The notes below the pieces were generated by a model. The model did not search any database, had not been told where the DNA came from, and saw only the letters and a list, made by a program, of their open reading frames with translations. DNA of 34,444 nucleotides, taken from assembly GCA_910589105.1 (NCBI GenBank), contig CAJUST010000024.1, forward strand, positions 1-34,444, given 5' to 3'. This document shows, in pieces, positions 1 through 8,172 of this stretch. The stretch is from an uncultured Lachnospiraceae bacterium. Lineage in GTDB: Bacteria > Bacillota > Clostridia > Lachnospirales > Lachnospiraceae. The position numbers and the translations under genes were made by a program. Each line of letters opens with the position of its first letter. Positions within the stretch are counted from its first letter, which is position 1.

Positions 1-1
1 A

Positions 2-38
2 AAAAAATTCGTAGATGATAGAAATCTACGAATTTTTT
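2..38. terminator. Bidirectional intrinsic terminator
   Basis: A 10-bp perfect stem (7-16 with 24-33) and a 7-nt loop are flanked by A-run and T-run that extend the pairing. The symmetry gives a U-tract in both directions. It lies 110 nt past the methylase stop and would end that minus-strand transcript. Confidence 0.85.
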
Positions 39-147
39 CACATCTATTCTTCTATTTTCTTTTCAATCTCATTGGCTTTCAATCATCTAATCCAAAGAAC
101 ATAATATGCTTCCTATTAGTTGCTGTCTTTTCATTATTTCATTTCTT

Positions 148-1128
148 TTAAAAATTAGATATGAGCAGTTCCTTAATTTTTCCCCTTGCATCACTGTTAC
201 AGTTAATCATACGAGAGGCTTCGACCTGAAGGATTTTATACGGAAAATAAATTTGATCAAAAAAATTATCCTCTGAATTTGAGTTTTTTGGATCTGAATT
301 ACTAATAAGGGCCTTTGCAGATTTTCTGTGCATTTCATCAATAAATTTTGCAAGTTCCATTTGTTTTTTATCATTAAAAATATGTTCTGTATAAGCCGTA
401 AAACTTGCTGTATCCGTAATAGGCCTGTAAGGAGGATCGAAATATACAAATGTATGTTCGTCAATAAAATCTGCGGATTCTCTATAATCTCCGCACACAA
501 TAGTGACCCGCTGTAAGCTCTCTGATACGGCCCGAAGATTACGTTCATCGCAAATCAATGGATTTTTATAAGCTCCCATCGGAACATTAAATAACCCCTT
601 CTTATTCACCCGAAACAAACCGTTAAAACATGTTTTATTCAAAAATATCATGAAAGCGGCTTTTTCTATTTTGCTGTTTTCACCCCCATGAACTTTCAAA
701 CAATTAAAACGTTCCCGTTTTTGCATATAGTAAATTTTCCTCTTATCTGTATCGAATGACAAAAAATCATTCTGCATATCAGAAAGCGTTTCAACTAATT
801 CATCAATTTCATCTCGGATTACGCAATAAGCATTGATAAGTTCTGCATTTATATCACTGATATAAACTTCATCTAAATCGTATTTGCTAAGTATGTCAAA
901 TAAAACCGCTCCGCCTCCAACAAAAGGCTCCGCATATTTTGTTATAGTTTTATTTTCAAATGGATAGTATTTTTCAATCTCGCCAAGAAGCTGACCCTTC
1001 CCACCTGCCCATTTCAAAAAAGGCTTTACTGTTTTTCTTTCCGTTTTTTGCTTAGAGCAATAACCAGAAACTCTATTTTGAGAAATTCCACATTTGTTAT
1101 CCGCTCCACATGCAGACATAAATTCCAT
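148..1128 (-). CDS. Dam-type DNA adenine N6-methyltransferase
   Basis: Transfers a methyl group from S-adenosylmethionine to adenine in a short DNA site; the family includes Dam, DpnM and MboA, which act on GATC, but the target cannot be read from sequence. From the chosen start it is 326 aa. It has the N-terminal KWAGGK motif (residues 39-44), the SAM-binding FVGGGA loop (69-74), the catalytic DPPY motif (231-234) and the RGKIKELLI tail typical of DpnM/MboA proteins. The frame is open to a TTG at 1173, but a promoter at 1162-1190 overlaps that extension, and the ATG at 1128 has AGGGGG just upstream, so 1128 is preferred. No restriction enzyme gene is next to it on the visible side. The gene is clearly more AT-rich than its neighbours, which suggests horizontal transfer. 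It is monocistronic between two terminators. Confidence 0.9.
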   Translation of the reverse strand: MEFMSACGADNKCGISQNRVSGYCSKQKTERKTVKPFLKWAGGKGQLLGEIEKYYPFENKTITKYAEPFVGGGAVLFDILSKYDLDEVYISDINAELINAYCVIRDEIDELVETLSDMQNDFLSFDTDKRKIYYMQKRERFNCLKVHGGENSKIEKAAFMIFLNKTCFNGLFRVNKKGLFNVPMGAYKNPLICDERNLRAVSESLQRVTIVCGDYRESADFIDEHTFVYFDPPYRPITDTASFTAYTEHIFNDKKQMELAKFIDEMHRKSAKALISNSDPKNSNSEDNFFDQIYFPYKILQVEASRMINCNSDARGKIKELLISNF

Positions 1129-1161
1129 AACACCCCCTGAGTATGCTTTTTGTTGAATCAC

Positions 1162-1190
1162 ATTATATTCCAATCCTTATATAATGACAA
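1162..1190 (-). promoter_or_regulatory. Promoter of the methylase gene
   Basis: On the minus strand TTGTCA (1190-1185), a 17-nt spacer and TATAAT (1167-1162). The predicted transcript start near 1155 precedes the ATG at 1128 and excludes the longer TTG start. Confidence 0.7.
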
Positions 1191-1230
1191 TGCCATGCCG
1201 CACTGTAACCGTCCAAAAAGCTGAAATAAG

Positions 1231-1263
1231 AAAAGACAGCCGCAAGCATCAAAACGGCTGTCT
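1231..1263 (-). terminator. Terminator after prfA
   Basis: A 9-bp stem (1234-1242 with 1255-1263) is followed on the minus strand by a T-run. It lies 65 nt beyond the prfA stop and ends the prmC-prfA transcript before the methylase promoter. Confidence 0.85.
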
Positions 1264-1327
1264 GTTTCCATTTATATTCTGTTTCCCAAAATGGCAACTA
1301 CCGCCAAAAACCCCAGATAAAATCCCA

Positions 1328-2404
1328 CTAACCTTCTTCATTCAAACGGCCTAAACGGATCGCCTGATCCGCCGCAATGCATGCATCGACGATTTCCTGA
1401 ATGTCCCCGTCCATTATTTTGTCTAATTTATAAAGCGTCAGCCCAATCCGATGATCCGTCACGCGTCCCTGAGGGAAGTTGTATGTGCGGATTTTCTCGG
1501 AACGGTCGCCTGTGCCAATCTGGCTCCGCCTTGCTTCCGCTTCGGCATCATGCGCTTTCTGGCGCTCCATGTCATAAAGTTTCGCGCGAAGCAGGGCAAA
1601 CGCTTTCGCTTTGTTCTGAAGCTGTGACTTTTCAGTCTGGCTGTATACGACGATCCCAGTCGGGTAATGCGTCAGCCGGACAGCGGAGTCAGTCGTATTG
1701 ACGCACTGCCCCCCGTTTCCTGACGCTCTCATTACGTCTATCCGTATGTCCTTTTCGTCAATCTCCACTTCCACTTCTTCCGCTTCCGGCATAACTGCCA
1801 CGCTGATTGTAGACGTATGGATACGTCCGCCGGACTCCGTTTCCGGCACACGCTGTACGCGGTGTACGCCGGATTCGTACTTCAAAACGGAATACGCGCC
1901 CTGCCCCGTCACCATAAAACTAATATTTTTCATGCCGCCAATGCCGATTTCTTCACACTCCAAAAGCTCTGTTTTCCAGCGTTTTCCTTCGGCGTAATGC
2001 ACATACATACGATAAATTTCCGCAGCGAACAGCGCCGCTTCATCGCCGCCGGCTCCGGCGCGGATTTCGACAATCACATTTTTCTCATCATTCGGGTCTT
2101 TTGGCAAAAGGAGAATTTTAAGCTTTTCTTCCAGCTTCGCCGCTTGTTCTTTGGAATCATTTAATTCTTCCTTTGCCAGCTCCCGCAGTTCCTCATCGCT
2201 TTCTTCTTCCAAAAGCGCCAAGGATTCCTCAATGTTTTGTTTGTTCTGCTTATACTGCTGATAAGCCTCAACAATCGGCGTTAAATCGCTTTGCTCTTTC
2301 ATCAGCTTCCGAAAACGGACTGCATCGGAAGCCACATCTGGCTCGCTTAACTGATTTAAAATTTCTTCTAAACGCAGCTTAAGATCTTCTAATCTATCAA
2401 ACAT
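1328..2404 (-). CDS. prfA: Peptide chain release factor 1
   Basis: Class I release factor that reads UAA and UAG and triggers peptidyl-tRNA hydrolysis on the ribosome. The 358-aa length is normal. The codon-recognition tripeptide is PET (187-189), of the RF1 PxT type, not the SPF of RF2. The universal GGQ motif is at 231-233, in RASGNGGQ, where the glutamine is the substrate of PrmC. The start ATG at 2404 has a purine-rich GGAAAGGGAAG site. It overlaps the end of prmC by 8 nt, so the two are co-translated: the methylase that modifies this factor is made from the same mRNA. A terminator follows at 1231-1263. Confidence 0.98.
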   Translation of the reverse strand: MFDRLEDLKLRLEEILNQLSEPDVASDAVRFRKLMKEQSDLTPIVEAYQQYKQNKQNIEESLALLEEESDEELRELAKEELNDSKEQAAKLEEKLKILLLPKDPNDEKNVIVEIRAGAGGDEAALFAAEIYRMYVHYAEGKRWKTELLECEEIGIGGMKNISFMVTGQGAYSVLKYESGVHRVQRVPETESGGRIHTSTISVAVMPEAEEVEVEIDEKDIRIDVMRASGNGGQCVNTTDSAVRLTHYPTGIVVYSQTEKSQLQNKAKAFALLRAKLYDMERQKAHDAEAEARRSQIGTGDRSEKIRTYNFPQGRVTDHRIGLTLYKLDKIMDGDIQEIVDACIAADQAIRLGRLNEEG

Positions 2405-3233
2405 AATTTCTTCCCTTTCCTATAACTATCCGGTCAAGTCCTGACAGGTCTTTTCTAATTGTAATCTCCTTATATCCTTCCGCTTCCATCAGACAGGCAA
2501 CGTCTTTCCCCTGCCCACAGCCGATTTCCAATAACAAAAAGCCGTCAGGCTTTAAATGGCTGTTTGCTTCCCTTATAATTTTCCGGTAAAAAAACAGTCC
2601 GTCCTCTTTTCCATCTAACGCCAAAAACGGCTCAAACTCCCGCACTTCCGGCATAAGCGTTTTGATTTCCTCTGTCGGGATATACGGCGGGTTTGAAACT
2701 ATTATGTCGTAACGGGACGTAATTCCTTCAAATAAGTCGCTCTCTATAAAATCCACCGTTACGCCATGCCGTTTCGCATTCTCTTTTGCCGTTTTCAGCG
2801 CTTGCGCGGAGATGTCCGAAGCCGCCGCATGGATAGGGGCATACTTAGACAGACTGACAATAATACAGCCGGAGCCTGTGCACAAATCCAGCGCATCCAT
2901 GCCCGCATGGATCCTTTTTTGGGCTTCTTCCACAAGGATTTCCGTATCCTGTCTTGGAATCAGCACATGAGGGTTCACAGCAAACGACAGACCCATAAAC
3001 TCCTGCTCCCCTGTAATATACTGTAATGGGACATGTCCCATACGCGTTTGCAAAGCATCTTGATAGGCGTTCCAGTCCGCTTCGCTTAATTCATCATTCA
3101 TATGCAGATAATAAAAATTCCGGTCAATTTGGCGCGCATATTCAAACAAAAGCCTTGCGTCCCATGCGGCTTCTGCAATGCCTGAAGACAGAAGCCGCTT
3201 TTCTCCCAAACGAATAGCCTCTGCATAAGTCAT
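2397..3233 (-). CDS. prmC: Release factor glutamine N5-methyltransferase
   Basis: Methylates the side-chain amide of the glutamine in the GGQ motif of release factors, using S-adenosylmethionine. The 278-aa protein has the helical N-terminal RF-binding domain, the IPRQDTE segment (92-98), SAM-binding motif I DLCTGSGC (116-123) and the catalytic NPPY (181-184) that binds the glutamine amide. The ATG at 3233 overlaps the DUF1385 stop as ATGA, and AAGGA lies 6 nt upstream. Its 3' end overlaps prfA by 8 nt. The order prmC-prfA is the reverse of that in many bacteria but keeps the pair translationally coupled. Confidence 0.97.
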   Translation of the reverse strand: MTYAEAIRLGEKRLLSSGIAEAAWDARLLFEYARQIDRNFYYLHMNDELSEADWNAYQDALQTRMGHVPLQYITGEQEFMGLSFAVNPHVLIPRQDTEILVEEAQKRIHAGMDALDLCTGSGCIIVSLSKYAPIHAAASDISAQALKTAKENAKRHGVTVDFIESDLFEGITSRYDIIVSNPPYIPTEEIKTLMPEVREFEPFLALDGKEDGLFFYRKIIREANSHLKPDGFLLLEIGCGQGKDVACLMEAEGYKEITIRKDLSGLDRIVIGKGRNYV

Positions 3234-4144
3234 GCCGCATCCTTCTTTCCGCCGCCCTGCTCCTTAAGATAGGATTTCCAATCAAACACAGCTTCTACGG
3301 ACGCAATCGCAACTTCCACCATATCGTCTTCCGGCTCCCTTGTCGTAATTTTCTGCAAAAGAAGCCCCGGCGCGCTAAACAGGCTTACAAACGCATTTTC
3401 GCTTCTTCCGGCAAGACGGATAAACTCATACGACACTCCGGCAATCACCGGAATCAACAGCAGACGCAGCGCCAGCCGCCAAACAGCGGATTTTACCTGT
3501 ATCATCATAAAAAATAATATGCTGATTAACATCACAAACAGAAGGAAACTCGTCCCACAGCGTTTATGCAGCCTAGAGCTTTTTTGAACATTTTCAACCG
3601 TTAAATCCAATCCTTGCTCAATACAGTTGATGCACTTATGCTCCGCCCCGTGGTACATATAAACCCTCTTAATATCCGGCATAAGCGAAATCCCCGCCAC
3701 ATATCCGATGAAAACCAACAGGCGGATTACGCCTTCTAACAGAGCGCATATCCATGGGGAAGACGTTATATTTTGAAACAAAAGTGAGATTCCATACGGC
3801 AGCGCCATAAATAGCCCGATTGCAAATAGAATGGAAACTGCCGTTGTCACGCCCAGCCAAACTTTTTCTTTTTTGGGATCAGTCTCTTTTTCTTCCTCCT
3901 CCTCAAAAAAAGAAGCGGAAAAAGAAAGCGTTTTTAATCCCAAAGTCAGGGATTCTATAAATGTGAAAACGCCGCGGATAACCGGTATCTTTTTTAACTT
4001 TTTGTTTTGTGAAAGCCCAGTATATTGATGCGTTTCCACGGCAATTTCATGATCGGGCTTACGGACGGCGACTGCATAATCCGCTCCGTTTTTCATCATG
4101 ACGCCTTCCATCACGGCCTGCCCGCCAATTCCTGAATACTTCAT
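3230..4144 (-). CDS. DUF1385 (YqhQ-like) membrane protein
   Basis: Polytopic membrane protein of family DUF1385; molecular function unknown. The frame is open to 4201, but that stretch holds the rpmE terminator. The ATG at 4144 has GGAG six nt upstream and gives the normal family N-terminus (MKYSGIGGQAVMEGVMM), so 4144 is chosen (304 aa). Several hydrophobic segments follow a charged, Glu-rich cytoplasmic loop. The conserved YHGAEHK motif and a later histidine/cysteine-bearing HKRCGTS segment are present and could bind metal. Its stop overlaps the prmC start by 4 nt, so it is translated with prmC and prfA. The link to release-factor biology is by position only. Confidence 0.9.
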   Translation of the reverse strand: MKYSGIGGQAVMEGVMMKNGADYAVAVRKPDHEIAVETHQYTGLSQNKKLKKIPVIRGVFTFIESLTLGLKTLSFSASFFEEEEEKETDPKKEKVWLGVTTAVSILFAIGLFMALPYGISLLFQNITSSPWICALLEGVIRLLVFIGYVAGISLMPDIKRVYMYHGAEHKCINCIEQGLDLTVENVQKSSRLHKRCGTSFLLFVMLISILFFMMIQVKSAVWRLALRLLLIPVIAGVSYEFIRLAGRSENAFVSLFSAPGLLLQKITTREPEDDMVEVAIASVEAVFDWKSYLKEQGGGKKDAA

Positions 4145-4160
4145 ATTTTTCTCCATTGCT

Positions 4161-4196
4161 GAAAAAAAGGCTGAGATTAAAATTAACCTCAACCTT
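4161..4196 (-). terminator. Terminator/attenuator between rpmE and DUF1385
   Basis: Minus-strand hairpin with a 9-bp stem (4196-4188 with 4175-4167, one G-U pair), directly followed by a seven-T run. It begins 15 nt after the rpmE stop and ends 17 nt before the DUF1385 ATG. It probably lowers expression of DUF1385-prmC-prfA relative to L31; no separate promoter fits in the gap. Confidence 0.75.
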
Positions 4197-4211
4197 GTCA
4201 TGTACTGCGTA

Positions 4212-4418
4212 TTATTGCTGGTTCATGCCGTATTTACGATTGAACTTGTCAATACGTCCACGCGCCTGAGCTGTCTTCTGCTGGCCGGTATAGAACGGAT
4301 GGCATTTGGAACAGATTTCAACGTGAATATCCTGCTTGGTCGAACCTGTCACAAATGTATTCCCGCAGTTGCATGTCACAGTTGCCTGATAATAGTCTGG
4401 ATGGATTCCTTCTCTCAT
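4212..4418 (-). CDS. rpmE: 50S ribosomal protein L31, zinc-binding (C+) form
   Basis: Structural protein of the large ribosomal subunit. The 68-aa protein starts MREGIHPDYY; a GTG nine nt upstream is also in frame, but GAGAGGTG is ideally spaced for the ATG at 4418. It keeps the four cysteines of the zinc-binding form (CNCG and CSKCHP), so it is the zinc-requiring type and not the cysteine-less paralogue induced in zinc starvation. It has its own promoter (4487-4515) and is followed by a terminator, consistent with a strongly and partly separately expressed gene. Confidence 0.97.
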   Translation of the reverse strand: MREGIHPDYYQATVTCNCGNTFVTGSTKQDIHVEICSKCHPFYTGQQKTAQARGRIDKFNRKYGMNQQ

Positions 4419-4486
4419 GTGATTCACCTCTCATCTATTTCTATAAATAAAAATTGTTTATCTTCTTCTCAATAAACAGCTTTTAA

Positions 4487-4515
4487 AGTATAGCATACCC
4501 ATTTCAATTATGCAA
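4487..4515 (-). promoter_or_regulatory. Promoter of rpmE
   Basis: Minus strand: TTGCAT (4515-4510), 17-nt spacer, TATACT (4492-4487) preceded by TGC, an extended -10. Downstream, a weak AT-rich 7-bp hairpin plus T-run lies at about 4451-4478 in the leader. It may be a leftover rho terminator or a leader element of rpmE. Confidence 0.75.
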
Positions 4516-4521
4516 GCATAT

Positions 4522-6174
4522 TTAGAAAAATCTTGTCTTTTTCAGCATTTGGATATATTCTCTATTGTTCTTTGTGCGCGCAAACATATTTAACATAGAT
4601 TCCACCGCTTCGTCAGACTTTGAGCTGTGGAACGCTTTCCGCATAATGTCAACGGCTTCCTGTTCGTCAGAATCTAAGAGCAAATCTTCCCTTCTGGTGC
4701 TGGATTTTACAATATCTAACGCCGGAAAGATCCGTTTTTCAGACAATTTCCGATCTAAGACAACTTCCATATTTCCGGTTCCCTTAAATTCTTCAAATAT
4801 AACGTCGTCCATTTTGCTTCCGGTGTCCACCAATGCCGATGCGAGGATCGTCAGGCTGCCGCCTTCCCGCATATTCCTTGCCGCCCCAAAAATACGTTTC
4901 GGCATATGCAGGGCAGCCGGATCTAAGCCGCCGGAAAGCGTCCTGCCGCTGGGCGGGACGGTCAAGTTATACGCCCTTGCCAAACGGGTAATGCTGTCTA
5001 ATAAGATCATCACGTCTTTGCGATGCTCCACTAAACGTTTCGCTCGTTCAATCACCATTTCCGATACGCGTTTGTGATGCTCTGGCAGTTCATCAAATGT
5101 GGAATAAATCACTTCCACATTCGCCCCTTCAATCGCTTCTTTTATGTCCGTCACTTCTTCCGGCCGCTCGTCAATTAACAGGATAATCAAGTGCATCTCA
5201 GGATTGCCTTTTGTGACTGCTTTTGCAATCTGCTTTAACAGCGTTGTTTTCCCTGCTTTTGGAGGAGAGACAATCATGCCACGCTGTCCCTTCCCAATCG
5301 GAGAAACTAAATCCACAATCCGCATAGCCACGGACGCGCCCGCCTGTTCTAAACGGATTCTCCTGTTTGGGAAAATAGGCGTTAAATCCTCAAAATTTTT
5401 CCGCTTCTGGGCTACGCTTGGGTGGAAACCGTTGATTGCATTGACATACAAAAGCGCGCTGAACTTTTCCTGCTGCGTTTTTATGCGGGTGTTTCCACTG
5501 ACAATATCCCCTGTTTTTAAATTAAATTTGCGGATTTGGGACGGAGAGACATAAACGTCTTTTTCCCCTGGAAGGTAATTTTCACACCGGATAAACCCAT
5601 ATCCGTCCGGCATAACTTCTAAAATCCCATTTGCCGCAATCCCGCTGTCTAAATCGTCCCTTCCCGCCGTCTCTTGGGCCAAACCCTTTTCCTCTGTCTC
5701 AGGTTCTTTTATGTCTTCCTTCTTTCCGCCCTCTTTTGCTTCCTGAACAGATTCCTGATTTTTCCTTGCTTCCCTTCTTTCCTGAGTGGATTCCTGATTT
5801 TTCCTTGCTTCTTTTCTTTCCTGTCCGTTTTCCTGACTTTTTCTCATTTCTTTTGTTTCAAGTCCGGTTTCCCGCTTCGTTTTTTCTTCTTTTGCTTCCT
5901 GAGTGGATTCCTGATTCTTTTTATCTCTCCCCGCGTTTTGCTCAGACTTTTGACTTATTTTGTCTTCTTTTGCTCCCTGTCCGGTTTCCCGTTTCGTGAT
6001 TTCTTCTTTTGTGTCCTGCCCAGATTCCTGATTTTTTTTCGCTTCTTTTTCGTCCTCTGCAAGCATTGCTTCCACTACCTGCTGCTTTTTCATGCCTGAT
6101 AAATGCGTAATCCCCCTTGCTTTTGCTAAATCTTTTAACACGGTTACTGACAGGCTTTCATATTTTTCTCTCAT
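4522..6174 (-). CDS. rho: Transcription termination factor Rho with repeat-rich insertion
   Basis: Hexameric RNA-dependent ATPase that ends transcription. The 550-aa protein has the N-terminal Rho domain (about 1-41, KDLAKARGI), an OB-fold RNA-binding domain with the RNP1-like DGYGFIR (190-196), Walker A PPKAGKTT (304-311), Walker B MILLDS (389-394) and the secondary-channel and C-terminal ATPase parts. Between the N-terminal domain and the OB fold, residues 42-172 are almost all Lys, Glu, Gln, Arg, Asn, Ser and Thr, arranged as about eight imperfect 13-14-residue units of the form KNQESxQExKE. This makes the protein about 130 residues longer than a minimal Rho. Such a segment should be disordered and highly charged. 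The ATG at 6174 has AGGAG seven nt upstream. No clear terminator follows; rpmE with its own promoter is next. Confidence 0.97.
   Translation of the reverse strand: MREKYESLSVTVLKDLAKARGITHLSGMKKQQVVEAMLAEDEKEAKKNQESGQDTKEEITKRETGQGAKEDKISQKSEQNAGRDKKNQESTQEAKEEKTKRETGLETKEMRKSQENGQERKEARKNQESTQERREARKNQESVQEAKEGGKKEDIKEPETEEKGLAQETAGRDDLDSGIAANGILEVMPDGYGFIRCENYLPGEKDVYVSPSQIRKFNLKTGDIVSGNTRIKTQQEKFSALLYVNAINGFHPSVAQKRKNFEDLTPIFPNRRIRLEQAGASVAMRIVDLVSPIGKGQRGMIVSPPKAGKTTLLKQIAKAVTKGNPEMHLIILLIDERPEEVTDIKEAIEGANVEVIYSTFDELPEHHKRVSEMVIERAKRLVEHRKDVMILLDSITRLARAYNLTVPPSGRTLSGGLDPAALHMPKRIFGAARNMREGGSLTILASALVDTGSKMDDVIFEEFKGTGNMEVVLDRKLSEKRIFPALDIVKSSTRREDLLLDSDEQEAVDIMRKAFHSSKSDEAVESMLNMFARTKNNREYIQMLKKTRFF
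5700..6050 (-). repeat. Degenerate ~39-42 bp tandem repeats inside rho
   Basis: About eight imperfect in-frame copies of a 39-42 bp unit encode the KNQES-type heptad-like blocks of the Rho insertion. Two adjacent copies around 5755-5830 are the most alike, which points to recent duplication. Copy number should differ between strains. Confidence 0.75.
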
Positions 6175-6344
6175 ACTCGCTCTCCTATTTGCATACTTGT
6201 CCCTTGCGCTCTTTTTCGGGCACTGAGTTTCGTTTCCTTTTATATAATCCTACGGGATTCTTGTCTGATATGACAACTGAAAGAGATACCATGAATAAAC
6301 AGTTAATTATAAACTGATAATTTTATCACACTCACTTGTTTTTC

Positions 6345-6373
6345 ATTATACAACAACTCCAAGAAAATAAAAA
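6345..6373 (-). promoter_or_regulatory. Possible rho promoter
   Basis: A minus-strand TATAAT (6350-6345) lies 17 nt from a poor -35 (TTTTTA). It would give a leader of about 165 nt ahead of the rho ATG. No other candidate is better, so this is tentative. Confidence 0.35.
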
Positions 6374-6383
6374 GCCCTTTTTC

Positions 6384-6412
6384 TTGATTTGTTTTATTTA
6401 AAATGCTATGAT
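6384..6412 (+). promoter_or_regulatory. Promoter of the malic enzyme operon
   Basis: TTGATT (6384-6389), 17-nt spacer, TATGAT (6407-6412) with an extended TGC just before the -10. The 5' leader is about 25 nt. It overlaps the region upstream of the possible divergent rho promoter. Confidence 0.7.
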
Positions 6413-6442
6413 GAAGGAACGAACCAAAAAGGAGTGACGAAA

Positions 6443-7597
6443 ATGGATTACAGAGAACGGGCGTTAGCCGCCCACAGGGAATGGAATGGAAAATTGGAGA
6501 TAGTGTCGAAAGCCGCCGTCAAAGACCGCGACGCGCTTTCCATTGCATACACGCCCGGCGTTGCAGAGCCCTGCAAGGAAATTGCCAAGGACAAAAACCT
6601 CGCCTACACCTATACGATGAAAGCAAACACTGTCGCCGTCGTTTCCGACGGAAGCGCAGTCTTAGGGCTTGGAAACATCGGCCCGTATGCCGCTATGCCT
6701 GTAATGGAAGGCAAATGCGCGCTGTTTAAAGAATTTGGCGGCATGAATGCCGTTCCAATCTGTTTAGACACGCAAGACACAGAGGAGATTATAAAAGCAG
6801 TCACACAGATTGCGCCTGCATTTGGCGGCATTAATTTAGAAGATATTTCCGCGCCGCGGTGTTTTGAAATTGAAGAACGCTTAAAACAGCAGTTAGACAT
6901 TCCGGTCTTCCATGACGATCAGCATGGAACGGCGATTGTCGTGCTTGCCGGCATTATAAACGCCTTAAAAGTAACGGGAAAACAAAAAGAAACTTGCAAA
7001 GTTGTTGTAAACGGCGCCGGATCTGCCGGAATCGCTATTACAAAACTGTTGCTGCAATATGGATTTCTACATATTACTATGTGTGACAGAGACGGGATTC
7101 TGCATAAAGACTGCACGAATTTAAACTGGATGCAAAAGAATATGATGGAAGTGACGAACTTAGAAAATCAACGCGGCGCATTGGCAGACGCGTTAAAAGG
7201 AGCGGATATTTTTGTCGGCGTTTCTGCGCCAAACCTTGTCAGCCCGAAGATGGCTTCTTCTATGAACAAGGACGCAATTATATTTGCCATGGCAAATCCT
7301 ACGCCGGAGATTATGCCGACAGATGCAAAAGCCGCTGGAGTAAAAGTCGTAGGCACAGGAAGAAGCGATTTCCCAAACCAAATCAATAATGTAGTCGCAT
7401 TTCCGGGAATTTTCAAAGGGGCTTTGGAAGGGCGCGCCACAAAGATTACGGAAGAAATGAAATTAGCCGCTGCAAAGGCGATTGCCGGGCTTGTCAGCGA
7501 TACGGAATTAAACGAAGATTTTATAATGCCGGAAGCGTTTGACCCACGCGTGGCAGAAGCCGTCTGCAGCGCAGTAAAAGCGCATATCCAAATTTAA
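6443..7597 (+). CDS. NAD(P)-dependent malic enzyme
   Basis: Oxidative decarboxylation of malate to pyruvate and CO2 with reduction of NAD(P). The 384-aa protein is the short bacterial form without a phosphotransacetylase domain. It has the malic N-terminal signature YTPGVAEPC (36-44), the catalytic tyrosine (36) and lysine (91), the metal-binding acidic residues in NLEDI (131-135) and VFHDDQHGT (155-163), and a Rossmann motif GAGSAG (191-196). An in-frame TTG at 6389 exists, but the ATG at 6443 has AAGGAG at 6429-6434 and the promoter lies just upstream, so 6443 is the start. DUF4364 follows after 14 nt. Coenzyme preference (NAD or NADP) cannot be decided here. Confidence 0.95.
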   Translation: MDYRERALAAHREWNGKLEIVSKAAVKDRDALSIAYTPGVAEPCKEIAKDKNLAYTYTMKANTVAVVSDGSAVLGLGNIGPYAAMPVMEGKCALFKEFGGMNAVPICLDTQDTEEIIKAVTQIAPAFGGINLEDISAPRCFEIEERLKQQLDIPVFHDDQHGTAIVVLAGIINALKVTGKQKETCKVVVNGAGSAGIAITKLLLQYGFLHITMCDRDGILHKDCTNLNWMQKNMMEVTNLENQRGALADALKGADIFVGVSAPNLVSPKMASSMNKDAIIFAMANPTPEIMPTDAKAAGVKVVGTGRSDFPNQINNVVAFPGIFKGALEGRATKITEEMKLAAAKAIAGLVSDTELNEDFIMPEAFDPRVAEAVCSAVKAHIQI

Positions 7598-7611
7598 TCG
7601 GAGGCAGTGAA

Positions 7612-8127
7612 ATGGCAGATCCAAACACCATTTATAAAATGACGGTTTTAACGATGTTAGATAAAGTGGATTTTCCTCTGTCAAATACCCAGATAGCGAA
7701 TTTCTTTCTCGAATATGACTATACGGATTATTTTACAATCCAGCAGATCATTAGCAGCCTGTTAGACTCGGAACTTCTCCGATGCAAGTCTACGCATGGC
7801 AATACGCAGTATTCCATTACTGCGCTTGGCAAAGACACACTCCGCTTTTTTGAAGATAAAATCACGCCCGCCATTGAATCGGACATGAGAAACTACTTTG
7901 CCAAAAATGGCATGGAATTTAAAAATGAAAACGCTGTCACGGCAGATTATTACAAATCTACCGATACAGGTTTTCAAGTCCACTGCCAGCTAAAGGAAAA
8001 AAACAGCCCTGTCATCGAATTAACAGTTCATGTGCAGTCGAAAGCGCAGGCAGAAGCCGTCTGCAAAAACTGGCAGGAGCAAAACATTGAAATTTACACT
8101 TATCTTATGGATATGCTGATTCAATAG
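7612..8127 (+). CDS. DUF4364 family winged-helix-like protein
   Basis: A 171-aa protein of family DUF4364, common in Clostridia and of unknown function. Residues 1-75 read like a winged helix of the PadR/MarR kind: a helix-turn-helix (NTQIANFFLEY) followed by a basic wing segment (STHGNTQYSITALGK). The second half resembles a small ligand or dimerisation domain. GGAGG lies 7-8 nt before the ATG, 14 nt after the malic enzyme stop, so it is in the same operon. It may be a transcription factor for malate or pyruvate metabolism, but nothing beyond location supports that. Confidence 0.88.
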   Translation: MADPNTIYKMTVLTMLDKVDFPLSNTQIANFFLEYDYTDYFTIQQIISSLLDSELLRCKSTHGNTQYSITALGKDTLRFFEDKITPAIESDMRNYFAKNGMEFKNENAVTADYYKSTDTGFQVHCQLKEKNSPVIELTVHVQSKAQAEAVCKNWQEQNIEIYTYLMDMLIQ

Positions 8128-8172
8128 ACGCCGCCTTATAAACGCGCAAGCGTTTCTAAGGCGTCTTCTTTT
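8128..8172 (+). terminator. Terminator after DUF4364
   Basis: A long imperfect hairpin (GACGCC...GGCGTC outer, AAACGC-GCAA-GCGTTT inner) begins directly after the DUF4364 stop and is followed by TTCTTTT. Its arms lie partly inside the last codons of the convergent mecA gene, so mecA's 3' end doubles as the terminator. Confidence 0.6.

Noticed and set aside
5700..6050. CRISPR-like repeats
   Set aside because: The repeats are contiguous, in frame and degenerate, without spacers, and encode the Rho insertion.
5631..6099. Plus-strand frames rich in Phe/Leu/Pro across rho
   Set aside because: They are antisense reads of the Rho repeat region; periodic composition keeps them open.
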